Source of the DNA: a virus
DNA length: 64,000 nt
Reading direction: 5' to 3' (one strand)
Virus record (IMG/VR): IMGVR_UViG_3300022602_000038
Location: 62,001-126,000 of that record
The notes under the pieces were generated by a model, which did not search any database, had not been told where the DNA came from, and saw only the letters and a list, made by a program, of their open reading frames with translations. Numbering within the stretch: position 1 is the first letter of the stretch; every line of letters begins with the position of its first letter. The position numbers and the translations under genes are program-made. Shown one piece after another: positions 35,238-42,872 of this stretch.

Positions 35238-36458
35238 TTACACATTTACAAATTTAGTCAAATCTATTTGATAACCTTTTATATATTCATCAATTACAAA
35301 ATCATTCATTTTCCAAAAAGATGTGGTTGGTTTACCGTTTATAACAGTATTAACAGCCCAACTTTTAAATCTATTACAGTTATTTAGTCTGTTTAAAGCA
35401 GCTGGTTTAGCATATTCCCAAAAAGAACTTTTAATATTATTAGGACCTGCGTAGTTGATTGCTAATAACGATTGTATTGCTTCAATATTGTTTACATACC
35501 ATTCGTTTATTGCTAATGTAAGTCTACTATAATCTTCACTCCAATTTAATCTTAATATATAATCAGTCACGTTTTGCATTACATTTGTATAAAAATGTAA
35601 AGGTAAGGACATATGTGGCTCAAAAAAATGAAGTTTATTACCTAAATACAATATTCTATTATCCATTGCATTTTTTTTATAATATTGTTCCCAAGAAAAC
35701 CGTCTTAACTTAGAAGCATCAATATTTTTTATTTTTGAAAAATGTTCAATTGCTTCTTCTTCGCTTGTGATATTATTATTATAAAGATATCCCCAAGTTG
35801 TTCTATGTTGTAATGGTATACTAAACATCCACCCGTTTTTATGTACGTAAGCTCCTGTAAAGTTAAATTTATCTAAATTTTCTTTAATTTCAGGATAAAG
35901 AATTACAGAATTTACAACTTTAAAATCAGGAAACAGATATTCTTTAGAATTTAACTCTTCAGGGGTTGGAGTGCCCATACAATCTATTACAAAATCGTAG
36001 TTATATTTATCTTTAACACCAAAAACTGTCGCCGATCTTTCATCTTGCTTTATATCAATAACAGTGTCATGTATTTCTTTAAAATTATTATATAAAGCAG
36101 TTAATCTTTTTAAAGTAAATTTACTAAAAGTGTCGCTATTAAAATTTATACCAGGTGCACTACGTACAATAAAATTTTTGCCATTTGCTTCTTCCCAAAA
36201 ATATCTAACACTCCATTTAGTCGTACAATCTAATTCCGCACCTTCAGTTACTATATCAAAATTTAAAGCATGATAAAGCAGCTCGTAAATTAAAGATGTA
36301 CTTGTCTCTCCAACTTGTACTGGTGTAATGTTAGGATCGTGTATACAATGCACCTCTAAATTTTTTACTAATTTTTGTTTGGATTTTTTTAAAACTGCAA
36401 AAATTTGCAATAAAGCTATAGCACTTGCAGTGCCGTTACCGATTATACAAATTTTCAT
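35238..36458 (-). CDS. halogenase-family flavoprotein A
   Basis: 406 residues, tryptophan-halogenase-like fold. It has an N-terminal dinucleotide site 'CIIGNGTASAIALL', 'VQVGETSTSLIYELL', a Lys in 'TTKWSVRYFWEEANG' at the place of the catalytic Lys, and 'GWMFSIPLQHRTTWGYLYN' (WxFxIP against WxWxIP). At the place of the PLE(S/A)T motif it reads 'FFEPHMSLPL', so the second Glu, catalytic in PrnA, is missing. It may be a monooxygenase or halogenase of altered mechanism. It ends next to tRNA-Glu and is paralogous to the next gene, with one base between them. Confidence 0.7.
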   Translation of the reverse strand: MKICIIGNGTASAIALLQIFAVLKKSKQKLVKNLEVHCIHDPNITPVQVGETSTSLIYELLYHALNFDIVTEGAELDCTTKWSVRYFWEEANGKNFIVRSAPGINFNSDTFSKFTLKRLTALYNNFKEIHDTVIDIKQDERSATVFGVKDKYNYDFVIDCMGTPTPEELNSKEYLFPDFKVVNSVILYPEIKENLDKFNFTGAYVHKNGWMFSIPLQHRTTWGYLYNNNITSEEEAIEHFSKIKNIDASKLRRFSWEQYYKKNAMDNRILYLGNKLHFFEPHMSLPLHFYTNVMQNVTDYILRLNWSEDYSRLTLAINEWYVNNIEAIQSLLAINYAGPNNIKSSFWEYAKPAALNRLNNCNRFKSWAVNTVINGKPTTSFWKMNDFVIDEYIKGYQIDLTKFVNV

Positions 36459-36459
36459 T

Positions 36460-37644
36460 TTAACAAAAGTCTTTTGGTTCTAGTTTGTACCCATCAAAAT
36501 AATCTTTTAATATGCTTTCTGGGTGAGACCAATAAGAGCTTACTATACCGTCCTTATTTTCCAAACACCATAATTTAAAAATTATAGAGCTATTTAATCT
36601 TTTTCGAGATTTTTCTAATGCATAATCCCAAAAAGGGCTTTTGATATTGTTAAGACCTGCGTAATTAATAGCAACCATATCTTGTAATTCTTCTACACTA
36701 CGCATGTGAAATTGATTCACCTTTAAAGAAATAGACTTAGGGTCAGGGTTATTAAAAACCTCTCCAGTAAAAAACATTAACACGTTACCATAATAATGCA
36801 GTGGCATTGCCTGGTGCGGTTCAAAAAAATACAACCTATTACCCAAGTATAATATTCTATTATCCATTGCAAGCTTTTTATAGTATTGTTTCCAAGTGAG
36901 TTTTCTTAACTTAGAAGTATCAATATCTCTTATTTCTGAAAAATGTTTAATTGCTTCTTCTTCACTTGTAATGGTATTGTTATAAAGATACCCCCAAGTT
37001 TTTCTAGTAGTCAAAGGAATACCAAACATCCATCCGTTTTTATGTACATATGCGGAAGTGTATAGCTCGTCTGTTTTTATAGGCTCTGGGTATGCTATTA
37101 CTGAATTTACAGAAACCCAATCTGGTGCTTTATAATCTTTATTTGTTTCCACGTTAGGTGGTGTACCTCTACAATCTATTATATAATCATATTTATATGT
37201 ATTTTTTTCGCAAGATACATATACATTAGAACCATCTTGAGTAATATTTGTTACGTTATCTTTTATCTTTACAAAGTTATTGAATTTTTTTTCAACTTCA
37301 TCTATTACATAAAAACTGAATTTTTCACTATTTATATGAAATCCAGGCTCATTATGGCGTACTGTAAAATTATTACCATTTGCCTCTTCCCAGAAATACT
37401 TTGCACACCATTTAAGTGTACCATCAAACTTTGGTGCATCTCTTAATATGTCATAGTCTAAAACATTAAAGAGCGCTTTATTAACTAATCTTGAAGTGCT
37501 TTCTCCAACTTGAGTGGTAGAAATGTTAGGGTTATATATACAATGAATTTCAGCGTTTTTTAGTTTATTGAGTTTAATTTTTTCAAACAACCACAATAAA
37601 GAAAAAGCCCCTGCTGTACCTGCTCCTATTACACATATTCTCAT
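36460..37644 (-). CDS. halogenase-family flavoprotein B
   Basis: 394 residues, tandem paralogue of the previous gene: 'CVIGAGTAGAFSLLWLFEKI', 'VGESTSRLVNKALF', 'TLKWCAKYFWEEANG', 'GWMFGIPLTTRKTWGYLYN' and 'FFEPHQAMPLHYY'. The GxGxxG site is intact, and the equivalent of the catalytic Glu is Gln. FAD-dependent halogenases of this superfamily chlorinate or brominate indoles, phenols and pyrroles; the substrate here is unknown. Late-promoter-like AGTAAATA 6 bases upstream of the start suggests late expression of both genes. Confidence 0.7.
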   Translation of the reverse strand: MRICVIGAGTAGAFSLLWLFEKIKLNKLKNAEIHCIYNPNISTTQVGESTSRLVNKALFNVLDYDILRDAPKFDGTLKWCAKYFWEEANGNNFTVRHNEPGFHINSEKFSFYVIDEVEKKFNNFVKIKDNVTNITQDGSNVYVSCEKNTYKYDYIIDCRGTPPNVETNKDYKAPDWVSVNSVIAYPEPIKTDELYTSAYVHKNGWMFGIPLTTRKTWGYLYNNTITSEEEAIKHFSEIRDIDTSKLRKLTWKQYYKKLAMDNRILYLGNRLYFFEPHQAMPLHYYGNVLMFFTGEVFNNPDPKSISLKVNQFHMRSVEELQDMVAINYAGLNNIKSPFWDYALEKSRKRLNSSIIFKLWCLENKDGIVSSYWSHPESILKDYFDGYKLEPKDFC

Positions 37645-37650
37645 AAAAAC

Positions 37651-37658
37651 TATTTACT
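37651..37658 (-). promoter_or_regulatory. late-promoter-like box AGTAAATA (minus strand)
   Basis: AGTAAATA on the minus strand, 6 bases upstream of the halogenase-like gene start at 37644. Confidence 0.45.
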
Positions 37659-37683
37659 AAAGATTTATATTATTCAATAAAGA

Positions 37684-37711
37684 ACCCGGCTTGAAGAAAT
37701 CCAAGCCGGGT
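37684..37711 (-). terminator. hairpin terminator
   Basis: Stem ACCCGGCTTG / CAAGCCGGGT (10 bp). On the minus strand it is followed by TTCTTTATT, 22 bases after the stop of the 61-residue gene. Confidence 0.7.
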
Positions 37712-37732
37712 GTAGTTTACTAGCTTATAATA

Positions 37733-37918
37733 TTAAAAGAGATGTTGATGAGGTGCTGAAATAGCTTCTTTCCAAACTATTACTGCTTTACCCCACATCT
37801 TTTTAATACTTTCAACGAACTTTAACTTTGTCTTACTGTTACCTATCTTATAGTCCTCGTATGCGAGTCTAACAAGACCACCAACAGCAAGATAACTTGT
37901 TATGATTATTGCTTGCAT
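37733..37918 (-). CDS. small protein with N-terminal hydrophobic segment
   Basis: 61 residues. Hydrophobic N-terminus 'MQAIIITSYLAVGGLVRLAY' (possible membrane anchor), then a basic amphipathic part 'KTKLKFVESIKKMWGKAVIVW'. It lies between the tRNA cluster and a terminator, behind a leader with two palindromes. Function unknown; reality is supported by context more than by sequence. Confidence 0.45.
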   Translation of the reverse strand: MQAIIITSYLAVGGLVRLAYEDYKIGNSKTKLKFVESIKKMWGKAVIVWKEAISAPHQHLF

Positions 37919-37936
37919 ATGTGTTGTTTTGTTGAG

Positions 37937-37988
37937 AACCGCAGCCCGGAGGCTTTGGTTGTTGTGCTAGATGTTGTCACTAGCACAA
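37937..37988 (-). repeat. two tandem palindromes upstream of the 61-residue gene
   Basis: Hairpin 1: AGCC-CGGA-GGCT with outer AACC/GGTT (37937-37960). Hairpin 2: a 9-bp stem TTGTGCTAG / CTAGCACAA (37962-37988). They fill most of the space between the small gene and a late-promoter-like box at 37990. They may be mRNA structures or protein sites. Confidence 0.6.
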
Positions 37989-37989
37989 A

Positions 37990-37997
37990 TATTTACT
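37990..37997 (-). promoter_or_regulatory. late-promoter-like box AGTAAATA (minus strand)
   Basis: AGTAAATA on the minus strand directly next to the 9-bp palindrome; a late start would fall inside the first stem arm. Confidence 0.35.
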
Positions 37998-38063
37998 CAA
38001 GATTTTCCTATAACAATAAAAATATCCATAGGAATAAACTATCACTTCTATTTGGATGATAAA

Positions 38064-38139
<76 letters not shown>

Positions 38140-38171
38140 TAAATTTGTAATACATTTACAAATATGCAAAA

Positions 38172-38256
38172 TGGTGGGTACACTTGGACTCGAACCAAGG
38201 AAGCTGTGAAGCAGCAGATTTACAGTCTGCCGTAATTGCCGCTATACGATATACCC
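38172..38256 (-). tRNA. tRNA-Tyr (anticodon GTA)
   Basis: 85 bases with encoded CCA. Acceptor GGGTATA / TGTACCC, anticodon stem-loop GCAGA-CTGTAAA-TCTGC, long variable arm (TGCTTCACAGCTTCC) as in class II tRNA-Tyr, T arm CTTGG-TTCGAGT-CCAAG. Confidence 0.95.
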
Positions 38257-38268
38257 AAAAAAAATGTA

Positions 38269-38372
38269 ACGGCTATAGGTTGCAAGCTCGAGTGCCAATT
38301 CGTTGATACCGTAAACAGAAAGGTGAAAAAAGTTTACATCCTTGATCCCTATAGTGTCACCTTAACAGCCGT
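38269..38372 (-). ncRNA. structured RNA candidate with a pseudoknot, unknown family
   Basis: The 104-base spacer between tmRNA and tRNA-Tyr has a closing stem ACGGCT (38269-38274) with AGCCGT (38367-38372), continued by ATAGG (38275-38279) with CCTAT (38348-38352). Inside, GTAAAC (38311-38316) pairs with GTTTAC (38332-38337), while AAGGTGA (38320-38326) in that loop pairs with TCACCTT (38357-38363) outside it. The interleaved stems form a pseudoknot. It lies in an all-RNA cluster on the minus strand. It is not tRNA-like. Function unknown. Confidence 0.6.
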
Positions 38373-38376
38373 AAAA

Positions 38377-38759
38377 TGGTGGACCTGAGGGGAGTTGCAC
38401 CCCTGTGTTCCGTAACGTTCTTACCAGTTTCTACAAGCTTAGCACTATTATTAAAGTGTATACCCATAGTGCTGATATACAAGTTGTTTGGTAGTGTTCC
38501 TGCTATTCTACTACCATTGAACAGTCAGTCTCGCTGAATGACGATTACAATATATAGCGAGAATCTATACTATAACCGATCGAGCTTAAGCAGCTGCGAG
38601 TGCGAAGCTTTCGCTGAATGAAAGAGATTCTTTCACAGAAGCGACTGCGTTCTTGAGGCTTTGAATAATGCCGGTTGTTTTTGTAGTAATTTATAAAGGA
38701 TTTACTAATCCTGCTTGCTTCTAATACATCTGCCACAGAGTCGAATCTGGTACAGGCCC
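38377..38759 (-). ncRNA. ssrA: transfer-messenger RNA (tmRNA), one-piece
   Basis: 383 bases. The 5' end GGGCCTG with 'ATTCGACTCTGTGGCAG' matches the tmRNA start (GATTCGAC), and the 3' end 'TAAGCTTGTAGAA' plus an AGGGG/CCCCT T arm and CAGGTCC-A-CCA close the tRNA-like domain; GGGCCTG pairs with CAGGTCC (one G:U). The tag frame ends ALAAA then TAA (38586-38588). With resume codon GCT at 38640-38642 the tag is ASVKESLSFSESFALAAA, similar to protease-tag C-termini (LAA). Such RNAs rescue stalled ribosomes and tag proteins for ClpXP. Downstream lie the structured RNA and two tRNAs. Confidence 0.95.
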
Positions 38760-38803
38760 ATTAAAATATGTTAAAGAACAGTAAGTAATATAATATATTT
38801 ACA

Positions 38804-39217
38804 ATGAATAGCAACTTAAAAGTACTATCAGAACAATATCAATTAATGATTGAAAAACGCGTTCAACCTGATCCAACTACAGAAGAATCTCTTATACAGT
38901 TTTTAGATAAAAGAGCTGCAGGAGCTGCTAAGATTGCACACAGTGCTAAGGAAAAAGGCGGTTTTAGTACATTAACCGCTATTCACTTTGCAGCAAAAGC
39001 TAAACCTTATGCAGAGTGTGAAAAAATGGAAAACGCTCCTAATAAAGATTGCGATAGAGCCAACGCTCATTATAAGAAAAAAGCTGAAGAGTTACACACA
39101 AAACTAGCAGATTTAGATAAACTAACTCAAAAAGAGTTTCAAGCTCTTATGGGTGAGTTAGAAGTTTACGGGGAAGTCTATATACGCGCTACAAAGCCAA
39201 ACAGCTTAAAGATTTAA
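38804..39217 (+). CDS. unknown helical protein with N-terminal LxE motif
   Basis: 137 residues, charged and helical. It opens 'MNSNLKVLSEQYQLMIEKR' with an L-S-E site and contains an Ala/Lys-rich core 'KRAAGAAKIAHSAKEKGGF' and two Cys (about residues 69 and 78). No family recognised. It is convergent with, and overlaps by four bases, the nuclease-like gene at 39214. The start follows an AT-rich promoter region shared with the tmRNA. Confidence 0.55.
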   Translation: MNSNLKVLSEQYQLMIEKRVQPDPTTEESLIQFLDKRAAGAAKIAHSAKEKGGFSTLTAIHFAAKAKPYAECEKMENAPNKDCDRANAHYKKKAEELHTKLADLDKLTQKEFQALMGELEVYGEVYIRATKPNSLKI

Positions 39218-39627
39218 AAAGTAAATTCGTAATCTTTAGCGTATTTTGTATTTTTAGTTTGCTTATTTTTTAGTTCTCTTACTCTTAAGCATAAGCTTTG
39301 TTTTGTATTTTTTAATACATTGAGCGGTATATTATAAAACATATCTGTATCTGGGCAATACACAATAAACAAATCAACGTTCTTGTCACTGTACACAATA
39401 CGGGTTTTACTTTTATTGTTTTGTTGTTTGATTTTACTAATGCCTTTTATTGTACCATCAACAAGTTTACGCGATTTAATCTGTACCCGTTTATAAGAAT
39501 TATTATATCTCACGAGGAGATCGTGTTGTAAGCCGCTGTTAATAACGTTACAAACTTCTATATTATTTTTAATACATAGAAGTATAAATTTTTGTTCAGC
39601 AATATCTCCAATAACTCTTCGATCCAT
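39214..39627 (-). CDS. PD-(D/E)XK-like endonuclease
   Basis: 137 residues. 'GDIAEQKFILLCIKNN' supplies the first acidic helix, then 'NSGLQHDLLVRYNNSYKRVQIKSRK' has the D...(V)QIKS motif of the PD-(D/E)XK fold, and a later 'VDLFIVYCPD' strand is typical of small nucleases such as I-Ssp6803I-type and related proteins. It could be a homing nuclease or a DNA-repair or resolvase-type enzyme. Neighbours are a halogenase and a small convergent gene, with no intron or intein seen. Confidence 0.6.
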   Translation of the reverse strand: MDRRVIGDIAEQKFILLCIKNNIEVCNVINSGLQHDLLVRYNNSYKRVQIKSRKLVDGTIKGISKIKQQNNKSKTRIVYSDKNVDLFIVYCPDTDMFYNIPLNVLKNTKQSLCLRVRELKNKQTKNTKYAKDYEFTF

Positions 39628-39632
39628 ACTAT

Positions 39633-41219
39633 TTAATATCTTTCAGAAAGATAAGAAAGAAGTGTTTTGTGATTGATTAAAGATGATCTTACAAGTTGAA
39701 TATTTTTTATATATTTTTGTAATTGAGCTTTATATCTTATTTTTCTAATACCTATATTAAATGAGTCAAAAGCTTCTTTTGCTTTTTGACAGTCATAAAA
39801 ATTAATACCTGTACCTACTTGCAACCAACTGTCTATAGTAAAGTATATATTATTTATACCACTCTCTGTTACGTTAGATAATATTAATGCGTCGTTATTA
39901 TCAAGAAGTTTTTGTACCATTTCAGGTGCTTTATTATTTGTATTAAAATTTGCCCAAAAAGGTGTATCCGTTCTTTCAGTTAAATAATGAAAATAGATGA
40001 AATTTAAAATCTCTTGATTTAGTTTTAATACAGAATCGTTGTAGGATTTCATTTGATACGGGTCAGAGAATATTAAACCTCTTATATGTTGAGAAAAATA
40101 TCTTAAAGACGATATGGTAACCCATATAGATGTAGCTTCAAGTGGTTCTATAAAACCAGCTGCAAGCCCAATAGCGACACAGTTTTTTATCCAGGGGGTT
40201 TCGTATTGACCAGCTTCAAATGTGAACTGCCTGTTTATAACCGTATCTGTTCCTGTATATTCATCAATTTCTTTTTTAATACTCTCGTCATCAATCTGAT
40301 TACTATCAAATACATACCCGCACCCATATCTATCCTGTAAAGGTATTTTCCACATCCAACCATATTTCATAGCTATAGCTTCTGTGTATGGTGGTATTTC
40401 ACCATTTTTAATTGGTGAAAAAAACGTCATACTTTTATTTACAGGTAAATATTCTTTATAACTTTTCCAGTTATTATTAAAAAAATCCCCTATAATTTTA
40501 CGTTTAAAACCTGAACAATCAAAGACAAAATCACACCTTATTGTAGGGTCTGCATTTATTAATGTTAAAGAAGTTATATTACCTTCTTTATCGGTATTTA
40601 TTTTACTTACCGTGCTTTCAATTACTTTAATATTTCTTGCTTTACCTACAAATTTTAAAAAATCTGCAAGCATAACTGCATTAAAATGTAATGCATATGG
40701 TCCTAAGATATCAAAATGATATGTATTATCTTGAGTTTTGTTTTCAATATTACTGCTTACTACGAATTTTGTTGTGTAATCTTCACAAGTAATATATGTA
40801 AGGTCTATTTTATTTAAAGGCTCTCTGTTTGCTATTCTTTCTAAAGCTTCTAATGATAATATACTTTGACCTATAGTTGTATTTTGATTATAATTTACAC
40901 TATAATTATCTGTACTGAATCCGTGATAGTAATATTTATTATCGCCGTTCCAGTTGGTAAATTTAATACCGTTTTTTATAGTACCACCAGCGTGCTTTAC
41001 AATATCACTTGCTGAAATGTTTAACTCTTGTAAAAAATTTACTAAATGTGGTGTTGAACCTTCTCCGGCTCCTAGAATTCCTATTTCAGAGCTTTCTATA
41101 AGCGTTATACTTACATTTGGGTATTCTTTACGTAAAAATAAAGCTGTCAACCAGCCTGATGTACCACCTCCAACTACTACAAATTTGTAATCTTTACTGT
41201 CAAGGTTATTAAAGGCCAT
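39633..41219 (-). CDS. prnA-like: flavin-dependent tryptophan halogenase
   Basis: 528 residues with the full set of motifs: GGGTSGW FAD site near the N-terminus, 'ILGAGEGSTPHLVNFL', catalytic Lys in 'GGTIKNGIKFTNW', the halogenase motif WxWxIP as 'WMWKIP' in 'KYGWMWKIPLQDRYGCGYVF', and 'GFIEPLEATSIW' with the catalytic Glu. Enzymes of this family use FADH2, oxygen and halide to halogenate Trp or peptide- or carrier-bound indoles. No flavin reductase partner is seen here. Trp halogenase genes are known from marine T4-like phages; their role is not. A TTGATT element lies about 30 bases upstream. Confidence 0.9.
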   Translation of the reverse strand: MAFNNLDSKDYKFVVVGGGTSGWLTALFLRKEYPNVSITLIESSEIGILGAGEGSTPHLVNFLQELNISASDIVKHAGGTIKNGIKFTNWNGDNKYYYHGFSTDNYSVNYNQNTTIGQSILSLEALERIANREPLNKIDLTYITCEDYTTKFVVSSNIENKTQDNTYHFDILGPYALHFNAVMLADFLKFVGKARNIKVIESTVSKINTDKEGNITSLTLINADPTIRCDFVFDCSGFKRKIIGDFFNNNWKSYKEYLPVNKSMTFFSPIKNGEIPPYTEAIAMKYGWMWKIPLQDRYGCGYVFDSNQIDDESIKKEIDEYTGTDTVINRQFTFEAGQYETPWIKNCVAIGLAAGFIEPLEATSIWVTISSLRYFSQHIRGLIFSDPYQMKSYNDSVLKLNQEILNFIYFHYLTERTDTPFWANFNTNNKAPEMVQKLLDNNDALILSNVTESGINNIYFTIDSWLQVGTGINFYDCQKAKEAFDSFNIGIRKIRYKAQLQKYIKNIQLVRSSLINHKTLLSYLSERY

Positions 41220-41259
41220 ACTAATATTTTAGTATGAACTCAATAAAAATCAATTACAA

Positions 41260-41574
41260 TTACATTCCTACCTCTTCGTCTTTAGCTAAAGCAGCTTCAA
41301 CATCTTGTAGCATGTCTGCTGCTTCAGTAATATGAGTTACCATCCAAGCATGTAAAGGAGCTTCTGGACTTAAATTTTTAAGCATTTCAGCTAATCTAGG
41401 CGCAACTTCAGCAGCTTGCATTGCTTTAGTTAAAGCCATGTCGACATTATGAGTACTTTTCGTTCCGTCATGATGTACAGGTACATCTGTAATTTCAATA
41501 GCTTCTTCTCCAACTGGAGTTTCATTAACTAAAGAATATTTTTCGGATAAAATTTTATAAGCATTACGTGACAT
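41260..41574 (-). CDS. unknown helical protein with N-terminal LxE motif
   Basis: 104 residues from the ATG at 41574, 8 bases after an exact TATAAATA box. Opens 'MSRNAYKILSEKYSLVNE', then an Ala/Met-rich helical part (about 48-100) rich in Glu, and ends 'AAEVAPRLAEML..MVTHITEAADML'-like helices. No family recognised. An upstream in-frame ATG (41613) is less likely because the promoter would lie inside the gene. Confidence 0.55.
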   Translation of the reverse strand: MSRNAYKILSEKYSLVNETPVGEEAIEITDVPVHHDGTKSTHNVDMALTKAMQAAEVAPRLAEMLKNLSPEAPLHAWMVTHITEAADMLQDVEAALAKDEEVGM

Positions 41575-41582
41575 ATATATTA

Positions 41583-41590
41583 TATTTATA
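41583..41590 (-). promoter_or_regulatory. late promoter, exact TATAAATA (minus strand)
   Basis: Exact late consensus, 8 bases upstream of the ATG at 41574. Divergent to the sigma70-like promoter at 41608. Confidence 0.55.
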
Positions 41591-41607
41591 TAATCCGTGC
41601 AGGAAAA

Positions 41608-41635
41608 TTGCATTTAGCTAAATATATGTTATATT
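41608..41635 (+). promoter_or_regulatory. sigma70-like promoter
   Basis: TTGCAT (41608-41613), 16 bases, TATATT (41630-41635); the ATG is at 41643, about where transcription should start. Confidence 0.4.
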
Positions 41636-41642
41636 ATATGTT

Positions 41643-42212
41643 ATGGGAATGTACGATACAATAACAGTTAAAGATAAACTACCTTGGACTGATGAAATGT
41701 GGGAAGAGGGATTACCTAACAATTGTAATGAATTTCAAATTAAAGGATTAATAGAGGGATTAGCTAATTACAAGATTGAAAATGGTAAACTGTTATTACA
41801 AAAGTTTAAAGAAGTAAAACTAGTAGATACAGAAACCTGTAATGGTTGGAGTAGTGCATTACAACGTTCCGGGGAGTATTGGGAAGATCAAAACTACCAC
41901 GGTAAGCTTAGTTTTTATGATTATGTACCAAACGAAAAGATCGGCAATAATGATTGCTGGGTAGAATTTACAGCAACTTTCACTAACGGTCAGATTGATA
42001 AAATTGAAGTGTCTAAGTTTGAAAAAAACGATAACACTGAACGCATCGAAAAGTGGAATGAAATAACTAACGAATTACGTCGAAATAACAAACGGTGGAT
42101 TAACAAATACTTCAATCATACAAAACCTATACGTTGGTTTCGTAGATGGGTATGGTATGAGCTTTGGTATAGGGCTGGTCAGTTTTGCAATAAAATGCAA
42201 ATCTTATGGTAA
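41643..42212 (+). CDS. unknown phage protein, GMYDTI type
   Basis: 189 residues. 'MGMYDTITVKDKLPWTDEM' at the N-terminus is a recurrent start of phage proteins of unknown function. A central beta part follows, then a charged and Trp-rich C-terminus 'IRWFRRWVWYELWYR'. It is convergent with the methyltransferase-like gene at 42213 (stop codons adjacent). No domain assigned. Confidence 0.6.
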   Translation: MGMYDTITVKDKLPWTDEMWEEGLPNNCNEFQIKGLIEGLANYKIENGKLLLQKFKEVKLVDTETCNGWSSALQRSGEYWEDQNYHGKLSFYDYVPNEKIGNNDCWVEFTATFTNGQIDKIEVSKFEKNDNTERIEKWNEITNELRRNNKRWINKYFNHTKPIRWFRRWVWYELWYRAGQFCNKMQILW

Positions 42213-42872
42213 TTAACCTTTAATGCAATGAGCTACTAATAGCCCGTTCCACCACCCTAGCTTATCACCGAATGTCATTGGTCCGCTTGGACCTTGAATA
42301 ACTGTAGTATCAGCTACTATTTGTTTATGATACTGTATAGATATATTGTTATCTCTTAAAGCATCCATAGTACCTCTTTGAACTTCCTCCCAGTTATAGT
42401 CATCTACTATCAATATAAACTCTTTAGCTAAACTATTGTAATAATGAGCAATAGCTTTGTATTGTGAATCATAGCTATGCTCTCCATCATAAAAATATGT
42501 ATTGATATCTTTAATACCGAAGTCTAACGGGTTAATTGCAAAGCAATCAGCATCCAAAAAATTAGCTCTATTGTCATAGTCTAATAATCGTCTAGTGTTT
42601 TTATGAAATTCTAATCGAGGACCGGTAAATTGAGTAAAGTTATCTATTGCGATATGATAAGCAGGAGTGTTTTTATATAACGCAGATATTAATGTAGATC
42701 CTTTCCATGTACCTATTTCCAGGTAAGAAGTTTCTTGATTAATAATATTATTAAAAAAATGCCTTGTTTTATTACCAGACATTCCTTCTAAAGTTAATAT
42801 TTCTGAAGTTAATTTGGATTCTTGAGCTTCAGCTTTTTTAACCGCTTGTATAATTGTTTCAGTAAAATTCAT
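42213..42872 (-). CDS. class I SAM methyltransferase-like protein 1
   Basis: 219 residues. 'ETSYLEIGTWKGSTLISALY' is the Rossmann glycine motif, 'YHIAIDNFTQF' the acidic second strand, 'INTYFYDGEHSYDSQYKA' the D-G-x-H motif and 'ILIVDDYNWEEV' the later strand, as in the cephalosporin-hydroxylase/Methyltransf_24 type. Related phage proteins may act on glycans or small molecules. Overlaps the next upstream methyltransferase gene by four bases. Confidence 0.7.
   Translation of the reverse strand: MNFTETIIQAVKKAEAQESKLTSEILTLEGMSGNKTRHFFNNIINQETSYLEIGTWKGSTLISALYKNTPAYHIAIDNFTQFTGPRLEFHKNTRRLLDYDNRANFLDADCFAINPLDFGIKDINTYFYDGEHSYDSQYKAIAHYYNSLAKEFILIVDDYNWEEVQRGTMDALRDNNISIQYHKQIVADTTVIQGPSGPMTFGDKLGWWNGLLVAHCIKG

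Noticed and set aside
38269-38372. preQ1 riboswitch, suggested by the pseudoknot and the deazaguanine genes
   Set aside because: It is not upstream of a deazaguanine gene, is larger than preQ1-I, and shows no recognisable C-rich/A-rich preQ1 aptamer core; left as unknown RNA.
38545-38736. 63-residue minus-strand frame
   Set aside because: It lies wholly within the tmRNA and follows the tag frame only by chance.
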